This document shows positions 42,553 through 51,200 of a stretch of 64,000 nt of DNA, one piece after another. A model generated the notes under the pieces. It was not told the DNA's origin. It was given only the letters and a program-made list of their open reading frames with translations, and made no database searches. A program made the translations under genes and the position numbers. The stretch is from Novosphingobium sp. PhB165 (GTDB lineage Bacteria > Pseudomonadota > Alphaproteobacteria > Sphingomonadales > Sphingomonadaceae), in NCBI RefSeq assembly GCF_004341845.1, contig NZ_SLVB01000007.1, positions 1-64,000 on the forward strand. The letters are read 5' to 3'. The first letter of the stretch is position 1. Every line of letters starts with the position of its first letter.

Positions 42553-43866
42553 ATGAAAGCGTTGGAAGAGAAGAAGCCTGCCGGGCGTTTCGGCATATTC
42601 GGGCAGTTGTGGTTTCAGGTGCTCGCAGCGACATTGATCGGCATCCTGCTCGGCCATTTCGTGCCGCATGCTGCGGTGGCCATGAAGCCGCTGGGCGATG
42701 CCTTCATCAAGCTGATCAAGATGATGATCGGACCGATCGTCTTCGTGACGGTGGTGCACGGCATCGGCGGCATGAACGACATGAAAAGCGTCGGGCGCGT
42801 TGCGCTGAAGTCGATCGTCTACTTTGAAGTCATCACCATTCTCGCGCTGATCTTTGGCCTGATCGGAGTAGCTCTCTGGCAGCCGGGCGCGGGAATGAAC
42901 ATCGATGCGGCCTCGATCGACACCGCTTCGATCCAGGGCTACGTCGCCAGCGCCCATGACCAGTCGATCTCCGGCTATCTCATGGCCATCATCCCCGACA
43001 CATTCCCGGGCGCGCTGACCGAAGGCCATGTCCTCCAGGTCCTGCTGATCGCAGTCCTGTTCGGCATTGCCATGGCGGCGGGCGGGGAGCGTTCAAAGCC
43101 GATGATGAACGTGATCGACAGCGCCTCGCAAGGCCTGTTCCGGATCATCGGATACATCATGTATTTCGCGCCACTAGGCGCCTTCGGCGCGATCGCATTC
43201 ACGGTCGGCCAGTTCGGCACGGCATCATTGCTCTCGCTCGGCGAACTGATACTCGAATTCTTCGTCATCTGCGCAGCCTTCACCGCGATCGTCATGGGCA
43301 GCATCTCCTGGTGGTGCGGCGTCAACCTTCTCAGGTTGCTCGGGTATATCTGGGACGAGATCGTGATTGTCGCGGCGACCACGTCGACGGAGACGGTCCT
43401 GCCGCGCCTGATCGAGAAGCTGCGGGCGCTCGGCTGCGAGGAAAGCGTCGTCGGCTTCGTCGTGCCTGCGGGCTATTCGTTCAATCTGGACGGCACCTGC
43501 CTCTATCTCACCACCGTTGCGGTATTCCTGGCGCAGGCGACCAATACCCATCTGACATTCTGGCACGAACTCGGTCTGATTGCCGTCCTGCTGCTGACGT
43601 CCAAAGGCGCGGCGGGTGTCGCGGGCGCGGCTTTCGTCGTCCTGGCGGCCACGCTCAATACGACCGGCACTATTCCCGTCGCCTCGATCGCGCTGATCCT
43701 CGGGATCCACCGCATCCTCGCCGAAGGCCTCACATTCGTGAACCTTGTCGGCAACACGGTGGCAACGATCGTCATCGCCAAGTGGGAAGGCAAGCTCGAC
43801 GAGCGAACCCTGGCAGCTGCCGTCGGCACTGACGCGGCGCGCCGCCGACTGGGCATCGCCGCCTAA
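42553..43866 (+). CDS. dctA: C4-dicarboxylate/cation symporter (DctA family)
   Basis: A 437-residue inner-membrane transporter of the DAACS family. Marks: KMMIGPIVFVTVVHGIGGM, TTSTETVLPRLIEKLRALGC (HP1 serine/threonine tip), VPAGYSFNLDGTCLYLTTVA (TM7/8) and LLLTSKGAAGVAGAAFVVLA (HP2). It would import succinate, fumarate, malate or a related acid with protons or sodium. The gene faces the double-HTH LysR and is followed after 68 bases by the porin gene, giving outer- and inner-membrane steps in one unit. The exact acid is not certain. Confidence 0.9.
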   Translation: MKALEEKKPAGRFGIFGQLWFQVLAATLIGILLGHFVPHAAVAMKPLGDAFIKLIKMMIGPIVFVTVVHGIGGMNDMKSVGRVALKSIVYFEVITILALIFGLIGVALWQPGAGMNIDAASIDTASIQGYVASAHDQSISGYLMAIIPDTFPGALTEGHVLQVLLIAVLFGIAMAAGGERSKPMMNVIDSASQGLFRIIGYIMYFAPLGAFGAIAFTVGQFGTASLLSLGELILEFFVICAAFTAIVMGSISWWCGVNLLRLLGYIWDEIVIVAATTSTETVLPRLIEKLRALGCEESVVGFVVPAGYSFNLDGTCLYLTTVAVFLAQATNTHLTFWHELGLIAVLLLTSKGAAGVAGAAFVVLAATLNTTGTIPVASIALILGIHRILAEGLTFVNLVGNTVATIVIAKWEGKLDERTLAAAVGTDAARRRLGIAA

Positions 43867-43934
43867 ACGGCGTCCCCAATCCCCGAAGACAATAGCCCGG
43901 TCGCGCCACGGCGCGGCCGGAAGAGGAGAGATTC

Positions 43935-45365
43935 ATGTCCGTAACCCGCGTCCTGGCCGTGCTCATGGCCTCGCAGGTCCTGCCCGCAGCCGCCTTCGCG
44001 CAGGATCAAGAAGTGCCTGCTGCACCGGTCGAAGAACCTGCGGCCGCGCCGGCTGCTGTCGGCGACCAGTCGGCCGGCGCCGCGCCGACGGCCACTCCGC
44101 TTTCCGGTTTCGCGCGTTTTCAGCAAGAAAATGTGATCGGCAAAGAGCTCCGCTCGCTCAAGAAGGATGGCGTGGACCTCTCGCTCGATGTCGTCGGCAA
44201 CATTGCCGGCAACCCGATCGGCGGCAATCGCAAAGGCTTTGCCGAATCTCACTGGGTCAGCGCTGCGGCCAATGTCGATCTTGAAAAGGTGCTCGGCTGG
44301 TCTGACACCCGCCTTCACGTCCAGGGCGCCTGGTTCAGCGGAGACAGCCTTGGCCGGGACTATATCGGCAACTCGATCAGCTTTCAGCAGACCTGGCGCC
44401 CGGTGCCCGGACCACGCCTGACCCAGTTCAACATCGAGCACGATTTCGGCCGTCTCAATCTGATGGTCGGGCGCGCCGCCGTGAACAGCTACTTCAACAA
44501 CTCGCCGCTCAACTGCGTGTTCATGAGCAATACCGCCTGCCTCACCGCGTACGGCGGCATCAGCGATATCGGCATCACCGCATTCCCGAACTCGTCCTGG
44601 GCAGCGAAGGCGCAATATTCCCTCAGCAAGCGGGCCTACGTGCAGCTCGGCGTTTTCGACTACAACAACGATCTCAATCTCAAAGGAAAAGGCGGCGTCG
44701 ATCTATCGCTCGGTAAAGGCACGGGCGCGCTCATCGCTGGCGAAGTCGGCTATGAAAGCGATCCTGCGACCAGCCGGTTGCCCGGACTCTACAAGCTGGG
44801 CTTTTACCTCAACACCGACGGCGGCCAGAGCCCCTATTACGATATCCATGGCGCCAGCGCGGCGCAGAGCGGTCTTGCCCGGGCTGCGCTGGGCGGCAAC
44901 CGGCTCGGGATCTACGCGATGGTCGACCAGACGATTGCGCGTGCACCGGGAAAGAGCAAGCGCAGCCTTGCGGCATTCGGCCGCCTCTTCGTGAATGCGG
45001 GTAACACCCAGCAGCTTGACTGGTTTGCCTCGGCGGGACTGGTGAAGACAGGCACCTTCAAAGGGCGCGACGACGACACCATCGGCTTCATTGTCTCCGA
45101 CACCCATTTCAGCGCCCAGCAGATTGCGTACTTGCGCGACCTGCGGGCCAAGGCCGGAGGTACCGGATCCCCGGGATCGAACGAGATCATTGCCGAACTC
45201 AATTATGGCTTTGCCGCGCTGCCGGGTCTGCGGATCATGCCGAATGTGCAATACGCCATCAATCCGGACCCCATCTACGCGACGAGCCGCAAGACCGACA
45301 TACCCAACGCGGTCGTTCTGGGCGTTCGCGTCGACCTCAAACTCGCCCAGTTTTTCGGCAAATGA
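43935..45365 (+). CDS. OprB-type carbohydrate-selective porin
   Basis: A 476-residue outer-membrane protein. Signal peptide MSVTRVLAVLMASQVLPAAAFA, then an Ala/Pro-rich linker and an OprB-type barrel: GVDLSLDVVGNIAGNPIGG, RLHVQGAWFSGDSLGRDYIG, GRLNLMVGRAAVNSYF, NTDGGQSPYYDIHG, PGLRIMPNVQYAINPDPIYA. The C terminus is RVDLKLAQFFGK. OprB-type porins pass sugars and small acids. GAAGAGGAGAG precedes the ATG. Its place behind the symporter suggests uptake of the same substrate. Confidence 0.9.
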   Translation: MSVTRVLAVLMASQVLPAAAFAQDQEVPAAPVEEPAAAPAAVGDQSAGAAPTATPLSGFARFQQENVIGKELRSLKKDGVDLSLDVVGNIAGNPIGGNRKGFAESHWVSAAANVDLEKVLGWSDTRLHVQGAWFSGDSLGRDYIGNSISFQQTWRPVPGPRLTQFNIEHDFGRLNLMVGRAAVNSYFNNSPLNCVFMSNTACLTAYGGISDIGITAFPNSSWAAKAQYSLSKRAYVQLGVFDYNNDLNLKGKGGVDLSLGKGTGALIAGEVGYESDPATSRLPGLYKLGFYLNTDGGQSPYYDIHGASAAQSGLARAALGGNRLGIYAMVDQTIARAPGKSKRSLAAFGRLFVNAGNTQQLDWFASAGLVKTGTFKGRDDDTIGFIVSDTHFSAQQIAYLRDLRAKAGGTGSPGSNEIIAELNYGFAALPGLRIMPNVQYAINPDPIYATSRKTDIPNAVVLGVRVDLKLAQFFGK

Positions 45366-45420
45366 TTGGAGCTGGATCCGTACATTCGCGTGACCGCAAT
45401 GCAGTGAGGGGAAGACCTCA

Positions 45421-45659
45421 TCAGCACTCCGGGCCTTTGCCGTCGCGGTAATGCCCCAATATTGGGAGGCGATGGAGGTCACGCCGACGGGCGAGGACGT
45501 GCGGATCAAGCTCGAATCTATCGCGAGTGGTCGGTTGCGCTTGTCTCATGCTTGCGTGAAGCGCAGGAGGATGGGGAATTGTCGGCTGGAAAGAATCCAG
45601 GACAGCTTGCCGTCGCGCCGATTGATGAAGGAGCGGTCATGCGAGCCAATCGAATGTAG
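45421..45659 (+). pseudogene. Relic of a TetR-family ligand domain
   Basis: Two frames read as one decayed TetR C-terminal part: SALRAFAVAVMPQYWEAMEV then, after a shift near 45515, IYREWSVALVSCLREAQEDG, ELSAGKNPGQLA and EGAVMRANRM. This pattern (Y-x-x-W...LREAQ-x-GEL...D/NP-x-x-LA) is common in TetR proteins. No HTH part is found upstream. The remainder of 45366-45826 shows nothing else. Confidence 0.5.
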
Positions 45660-45826
45660 CCGGTCGCCCTTCGACAGCTTCGAGCGCTTTGCTTTGCCTT
45701 CCCTGCTGAGCTGAACATTTTGACCAATTAATAGCCGACGGGTCATTTATTTTCCGGATCATCGCTGGAGCGCCGCGCCAGCGAACAATGACTGTCATCC
45801 GCGGCACATTGTGAAGGAGCTGAACA

Positions 45827-46645
45827 ATGTCTACGATTACAACCACAGACGGCGTAAAGATCTTCTACAAGGATTGGGGGGCAGGTCAGCCGATCGTTTT
45901 CAGTCACGGTTGGCCGCTGACGGCGGATGACTGGGATGCACAGATGATGTTCTTCCTTCATCACGGGTATCGGGTGATTGCCCACGACCGGCGCGGCCAT
46001 GGCCGGTCCGACCAGCCCGGCACCGGCAACGACATGGATCACTGGGTTGCCGATCTAGCGGCCCTGACTGAACACCTCGACCTGCGCGACGCGATCCATA
46101 TCGGACACTCGACAGGTGGCGGTGAGGTGGCTCGCTATGTCGCTCGCCATCAGGAGCGCGTCGCGAAGGCCGTGCTGGTCGCTTCACTGACGCCGAACAT
46201 GTACCGCAGCGAGGACAACCCGTCCGGGCAACCGCCGGAATGGTTCGAAGCGATACGGGCAGGTGTGCTGGGCAACCGGTCGGAGTTCTTCCGTTTTGTG
46301 CCTGAGAATCCGTTCTACGGCTACAACCTCGATGGGGCCGAGCCTTCGGAGGCTGTCATTGCCAACTGGTGGCGCCAAGGGATGGCCGGCGGTGCTCTCG
46401 CTCACCACGCGACTGTCGACTCTTGGCTCGAAGATTATACCGAAGACCTCAAGAAGATCACCGTGCCGGTACTGGTGATGCACGGCGAAGCGGATCAAGT
46501 CGTCCCGTTCGCAAGTTCAGTGCCACGCGCGGTCGAACTGCTTGAGAATGGTTCGCTGAAAATCTATCCCGGCTATCCCCATGGCATGCTGACCACACAT
46601 GCAGATGTCCTCAATCCTGACCTGCTTTCGTTCATCAGGTCATGA
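45827..46645 (+). CDS. Alpha/beta hydrolase (non-heme chloroperoxidase/arylesterase type)
   Basis: A 272-residue alpha/beta-fold enzyme. Oxyanion loop FSHGWPLTADDW, nucleophile Ser in HIGHSTGGGEVARYV, acid in VMHGEADQVVPF and His in YPGYPHGMLTTHAD. The HGWPL and GHSTGGGE strings are those of the cofactor-free haloperoxidase/esterase group. GAAGGAGC precedes the ATG. It stands alone; natural substrates of such enzymes are usually esters or lactones. Confidence 0.9.
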   Translation: MSTITTTDGVKIFYKDWGAGQPIVFSHGWPLTADDWDAQMMFFLHHGYRVIAHDRRGHGRSDQPGTGNDMDHWVADLAALTEHLDLRDAIHIGHSTGGGEVARYVARHQERVAKAVLVASLTPNMYRSEDNPSGQPPEWFEAIRAGVLGNRSEFFRFVPENPFYGYNLDGAEPSEAVIANWWRQGMAGGALAHHATVDSWLEDYTEDLKKITVPVLVMHGEADQVVPFASSVPRAVELLENGSLKIYPGYPHGMLTTHADVLNPDLLSFIRS

Positions 46646-47175
46646 CGACATCTCTAACCCATCACCGTTGAGGTAAGCATTTGGGTCATAAATTGAGGAG
46701 GATTCGGGTTTCATCATCGTGACGAAGGAACGAACAGGAAGCCCAAATCCTCCTCGAAAATTCGTCGACCAACAGCTCAATCAAAACAGCGGCCCACGCA
46801 GCGTCGTCTGGCCTTGACGGAGGTGCGTTCCGCCGCAGGCTTCGCGCCTCGCTCCCTGCCCGCCCGAGGGAGCTTGAAGGGTAACCGCGGCATGTGGAAG
46901 TTGCCCACTCCGCCCAAGCGGACCGCGAGACTTTCAAATGTTTAACCGAGAACCCGTTGGGTAGCGGCCGTCGCCACCGCAGAAGCTTCGGCAGCTGAGC
47001 GCCCCCAGTCCAGACACAGGGCGGCTCCCTATGCCTACCACCTCGACCATAGGCTGAAAGTCGCGCCGCATGCGACCGACAGTGCGCCAGCAGCGCCTAT
47101 AATAAACCGGGCATTCGGTGCCACACCTTAACGCGACGGCAGAAGGCCGGATGCGCTCAGCTGGAGCAGTCCATT
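46646..47175. other. Intergenic region with an imperfect inverted repeat
   Basis: About 530 bases without a supported gene. GAGGAGGATTCGGG (near 46695-46708) is nearly complementary to CCCAAATCCTCCTC (near 46742-46755), a possible stem with a 33-base loop. Open frames here have repetitive Arg/Ser composition and no motif. The promoter of the radical-SAM gene should lie in the last 150 bases. Confidence 0.4.
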
Positions 47176-49266
47176 ATGTTTGAATCCATCATCCATCCTG
47201 AAGCGCGTCCTATCGCGCCGGTCGACGTGGTGGAACAGGCACAGCGTCTAATCGAACGCGACGGTCTGACCGGCATCGGTGATGCGCTCGCCCCGCTGGA
47301 AGGCGTAACGCAAGAGCAGATGCCGGGGATCAACTCGGTCCTCGCCCTCAGCGTTCGTCTGCTGATCGAAGCGTTTCGCACCGATGCCCGGGCGCCTGCC
47401 GTCTATGATGCACTCCTGGCCATTCCGCCACAACTGGCCGGATTGATGTTTGACCTGATGCTGGAATGCACTTTCGGGAGCGGTCCCAGAGATGTGAGTG
47501 TGCTGAACGAGGAGAGTTTGTTGGCGCTTGTCGGCCTGCTTTCCTGCGCCGGTGCACACGAGCAGGCTGCGCTTTTGCTCGCCGATGCCCGCAAGCAGCG
47601 CACTGGTCCGGGCCTTAACCACTCTGCCTGGGTGGCGCGGTGCCGTTGGGCCAGCTGTGCATCATCGATAGGCGACTACTTGGCCGATGCGGCTATTGCT
47701 TTTGCTGATGCCGAGGCGGCGCGGGCTGAAATCGACGTATCCCCAATCAACCTTGCCGCACACCGGGCGGGAATTCGCTTCGCGCTGGCCGCCGGTGATC
47801 TTGCGAAGACCCGCTCCCTCGCCGGCGCTGCCCTGGCGCTGCCAGTGGGGGACGAGGACAAGATGGAACTGGCTGCGGATCTCGCGCTGCTCGTTGCGGT
47901 TCAGGCTGCATGTGGCGATGAAGCCAGTCTACAAGCCGACCAAATGCGTTGGGCTTTCGCTGCGGCGCCGAAGGTAACGTCTGCTGCGGCTGCCATTCTT
48001 GAGGCGCAGATGGCCGGCGGCAACTTCCCGTTCCTTGACACCGCCGAGGCGGAAAGTGCTGCGGCCATGTTGCGCAGTTTCGTGGCACCTGGCGCAAACC
48101 CGGCGGTGACCGGCTATCCGATGCGTGGGGGGAAGCCCCACGTCGACACTGTGTGGTTGGAGATCACGAACCACTGTAATCAGAAGTGTACTTTCTGCCC
48201 GGATATGTTCCGCGAGGATGCGCGTTCCTGGCTGCCGCTTCAGCAAGTGAAGGATCTGATCGACCAGCTGGCAGATACGCTCAGCGTGGGATCGATGCAG
48301 CTGAACGCTTATGGCGAACCCCTGCTGCATCCGAATATTTCAGAGATCCTGGCTTATATTCGTGAGCGCAAGCTACCGTTTCCCACCTTCTTCACGTCCC
48401 ACGGGATGACGTTGGTTGAGAAGAAGCTGAAGCAGCTTTCCGGAAACTATCCCGCCGGTATCGCGATCTCGCTCCATAACGACAGCCAGGAATCCTACGA
48501 GGCGACCCGCAGCCACAAGATCGGCGATTACGAGACGCTGGTCACACGCGTTTCCGGGCTGCTGCGGCAGATGGCCTACGAACAGGCGCCATCACACCTT
48601 CGCCTCTATCAGATGGTTTCGAACGGAGCTGTAGATCTCCGCGTCGATGAAGTTACCCGCAGTGCCTTCCCTGAAACGCCGGAACGGATGCTTAAACATG
48701 TCCGCAAATGGGAGGCTATCGCTGCGGATATCGCTGCCGCTGCGCCGCCGGAGGCACAGGTCATAGCGCTCAGCAGTAGCCAGGAGGACATTTACCGCGC
48801 TTTTCTCAAGGCCAGCCATGGCGATCACGACCATATGCCGATCCTGAGTTGGGTGGATGTGAACGGCGGAAGGCAGAGTGCCTTCATGTCGGCACGGCCG
48901 GTTGGCACTTATGCCAATCTGCTGCTCGAATACGATCCGCGCTGGGCTGTCGATCGCAAGCTGGTGACCGGGCGGAGTTGCGGCTTTACCAAGGTTCCTT
49001 CGCTGGCGATTTTTGCCACGGGCCGGCTCGGCATCTGCTGTCTCGATCTCAACAGCACCGCGACTTTTGGCTCTCTGTCGGACTTCGACAATCTGCACGA
49101 TGCGCTGACAAGCCAGCAGGCGCTGCGAATGTTTGCGCAGCTTTCTAACGGTATCGCCACAAGTCGTGGCTGCCAGATCTGTCTTGGTGGGACCGAGCGG
49201 CATTGTGCCAGCAAGCAGATGTCAGGGCCGGAACGCCCTGCCGGGCATTTCCGCGACGGGATCTGA
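47176..49266 (+). CDS. Radical SAM enzyme with helical N-terminal domain and SPASM-like Cys cluster
   Basis: A 696-residue protein. Residues 1-300 are an all-helical, Ala/Leu-rich domain that looks TPR-like. The radical SAM core starts at about 322 with VWLEITNHCNQKCTFCPDMF: Cys334, Cys338 and Cys341 bind the [4Fe-4S] cluster; LNAYGEPLLHP is the GGE-like SAM site (AYGEP). At the C terminus Cys602 (SCGFTK), Cys621/622 (GICCLDL), Cys666/669 (GCQICLGG) and Cys677 form a SPASM-like auxiliary cluster region. SPASM enzymes modify peptides or proteins. No precursor-like small gene is recognised on either side, so the substrate is open. Confidence 0.85.
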   Translation: MFESIIHPEARPIAPVDVVEQAQRLIERDGLTGIGDALAPLEGVTQEQMPGINSVLALSVRLLIEAFRTDARAPAVYDALLAIPPQLAGLMFDLMLECTFGSGPRDVSVLNEESLLALVGLLSCAGAHEQAALLLADARKQRTGPGLNHSAWVARCRWASCASSIGDYLADAAIAFADAEAARAEIDVSPINLAAHRAGIRFALAAGDLAKTRSLAGAALALPVGDEDKMELAADLALLVAVQAACGDEASLQADQMRWAFAAAPKVTSAAAAILEAQMAGGNFPFLDTAEAESAAAMLRSFVAPGANPAVTGYPMRGGKPHVDTVWLEITNHCNQKCTFCPDMFREDARSWLPLQQVKDLIDQLADTLSVGSMQLNAYGEPLLHPNISEILAYIRERKLPFPTFFTSHGMTLVEKKLKQLSGNYPAGIAISLHNDSQESYEATRSHKIGDYETLVTRVSGLLRQMAYEQAPSHLRLYQMVSNGAVDLRVDEVTRSAFPETPERMLKHVRKWEAIAADIAAAAPPEAQVIALSSSQEDIYRAFLKASHGDHDHMPILSWVDVNGGRQSAFMSARPVGTYANLLLEYDPRWAVDRKLVTGRSCGFTKVPSLAIFATGRLGICCLDLNSTATFGSLSDFDNLHDALTSQQALRMFAQLSNGIATSRGCQICLGGTERHCASKQMSGPERPAGHFRDGI

Positions 49267-49819
49267 GCCGATGGGCATGATCTCGTTCCTAGCGCGAGCT
49301 TTTTGGGAGATTTGAGGTCAGATTCTGACCTCACTTTGTTGGAGACAGGCTTCCTTTCGGGTGATGCAAAAGCGGTTCGAGCGGAAGCGTCCGGCGGGCC
49401 GCGCTGCCTGAGCTATACCAGAAGCTTACGCTTTGCCCTGATAGCGCTGGGGCTGCCCGAATGGACGTGCCGATTCTGCAACACGGGGCATCATCTGTCG
49501 GCGGTGGCGCGGCTGCCTTGGAAACCCGGCGAGACGCGAGCATTGACCATTCTTCACCATGTGGGAGGCTGATCACGTCATTAACCGGATGGGCATGGTG
49601 CGGATGTGTTTCCGGGGCGCTATGACATCGCAATCAATGCCCAATTTCCGGCACTTGTGGCACTTCGGCAACAAACCGCGCCTCACCTTTGAAAATCGGT
49701 TCCCAGGGACACTGCCGCCAGGGAAAACCGCTTGCGCGAAGAGGCAAGCCCGGCTCACTTCCCTCGCCTGAATGACCGCGCAACCCAAGCGCGGCAGCTG
49801 GGCTATTGGAGAGAGATGC
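49267..49819. other. Intergenic region without recognised gene
   Basis: About 550 bases. Frames on both strands have poor composition and no domain. The only structured feature is a short palindrome at 49313-49333. The antiporter promoter should be near the 3' end; TGGAGAGAG is its ribosome site. Confidence 0.45.
49313..49333. promoter_or_regulatory. Perfect 10-1-10 palindrome
   Basis: TGAGGTCAGA, one T, then TCTGACCTCA: a perfect inverted repeat about 50 bases after the radical-SAM stop. It could be an operator or part of a terminator (a TTTTT run lies just before and CTTTG just after). No assignment is safe. Confidence 0.35.
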
Positions 49820-51124
49820 ATGAGTCCCGCGGAACTGAGCGTCGCGTTCTTCTTGCAGATGTTCGTGATCATCGCCGCATGCCGCGCGACCGGCTGGGCC
49901 ATGAAGCGCTTCTTCGATCAGCCGCAGGTCATCGGAGAAATGATCGCCGGCATTCTGCTCGGCCCATCGCTGCTCGGGCTGCTTTCCCCGGACATCCAGC
50001 ATTTCCTGTTTCCCAAGGAAACGAAATCCGTCCTCTACGTCGGCGCCCAACTGGGCGTGGGGCTTTACATGTTTCTCGTTGGCCTTGGCTTCAGGACCGA
50101 CCATTTCCGCGTGAACGCCCGCAGCGCCTTTGCCGTGTCCCTGTCCGGCATGGCAGCACCTTTCCTGGTTGCCGTGGCGATGACCCCCTGGCTGTTCGGC
50201 TTGAACCTGTTCGGACCACAGGTCAGCACGTTCCAGGCGACGCTGTTCATGGGAGCAGCCATCTCGATCACCGCCTTCCCCGTCCTTGCCCGCATCATTC
50301 AGGAGCGCGGGCTCGCGCGTACGCCGCTGGGATCGCTGTCGCTATCGGCCGGCGCGATCGACGACGTGGGCGCCTGGACGGTGCTGGCGATAGTCCTTGC
50401 CAGTTTCGGCGGCGGCCCGGCCGTGGCGATCAAGGCCGTGGCGGGCGGGGGACTGTTCGCGCTGTTCATGCTCACCGCCGGCCCCCACCTGCTGGCGCCG
50501 CTGGCGCGCTGGGCAGAGCGCGAGGGACGCATTGTGCCGCCACTGCTGGCGACCATCGTGGCGCTGTTCATGCTCAGCGCCTGGGCCATGGATACGGCCG
50601 GTCTCCATTCGGTGTTCGGCGGCTTCCTGCTGGGCGTGGCGATGCCGCGCGGGCTGCTCAGCCGTGAACTGAAAAACCAGCTGGAACCCTTCACGCTGGC
50701 GCTGCTGGTGCCGATGTTCTTCACCTTCTCCGGCCTCAACACGCAGCTGACGCTGGTAAACAGCATCGCACTCGTCGGCATCGCGCTGGTTATCCTGATC
50801 GGCTCCATCCTTGCCAAGGGCGCGGCCTGCTGGGCGGCGGCTCGGCTAACCGGGCAGGACAATCCGACCGCGCTGGCCGTTGGCGCGTTGATGAACGCGC
50901 GCGGATTGATGGAACTGATCATCATCAACATCGGGCTGCAGAAGGGCATCATCGGCCCGGCACTGTTCTCGATGCTCGTCGTCATGGCACTGGTGACGAC
51001 GCTGATGGCCTCCCCCCTGTTCGAACTCGTCTATGGCCGACGCGCCCGGGCCAGCGGCGCATTGGGCTCACTGAACGAGGATGCGGACGAAGCGGCGGAA
51101 CGTCCGACCGTCCCGGCCATCTGA
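49820..51124 (+). CDS. Cation:proton antiporter (CPA2/KefB type)
   Basis: A 434-residue membrane protein with about twelve segments. Typical strings: QPQVIGEMIAGILLGPSLLG, AAISITAFPVLARIIQERGL, LSAGAIDDVGAWTVLAIVLA (the paired-acid ion site) and GALMNARGLMELIIINIGLQ. No C-terminal TrkA-N/RCK domain is present. GGAGAGAG before ATG 49820 decides the start. It exchanges Na+ or K+ for protons. The halogenase gene begins 76 bases later in the same direction. Confidence 0.9.
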   Translation: MSPAELSVAFFLQMFVIIAACRATGWAMKRFFDQPQVIGEMIAGILLGPSLLGLLSPDIQHFLFPKETKSVLYVGAQLGVGLYMFLVGLGFRTDHFRVNARSAFAVSLSGMAAPFLVAVAMTPWLFGLNLFGPQVSTFQATLFMGAAISITAFPVLARIIQERGLARTPLGSLSLSAGAIDDVGAWTVLAIVLASFGGGPAVAIKAVAGGGLFALFMLTAGPHLLAPLARWAEREGRIVPPLLATIVALFMLSAWAMDTAGLHSVFGGFLLGVAMPRGLLSRELKNQLEPFTLALLVPMFFTFSGLNTQLTLVNSIALVGIALVILIGSILAKGAACWAAARLTGQDNPTALAVGALMNARGLMELIIINIGLQKGIIGPALFSMLVVMALVTTLMASPLFELVYGRRARASGALGSLNEDADEAAERPTVPAI

Positions 51125-51200
51125 ACCGTCCGCTCAGCCGGACACAGTCGTTCGAATATCGTACAATGCGGCCTCGATGCCGCCATCATGGGAAGTGGAA

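Noticed and set aside
42300..42596. Minus-strand frame across the LysR/symporter gap
   Set aside because: It overlaps the symporter start and has no domain; the gap is better read as a divergent promoter.
46686..46937. Minus-strand 83-codon frame considered as an insertion-sequence remnant
   Set aside because: No transposase motif; only an imperfect inverted repeat is present.
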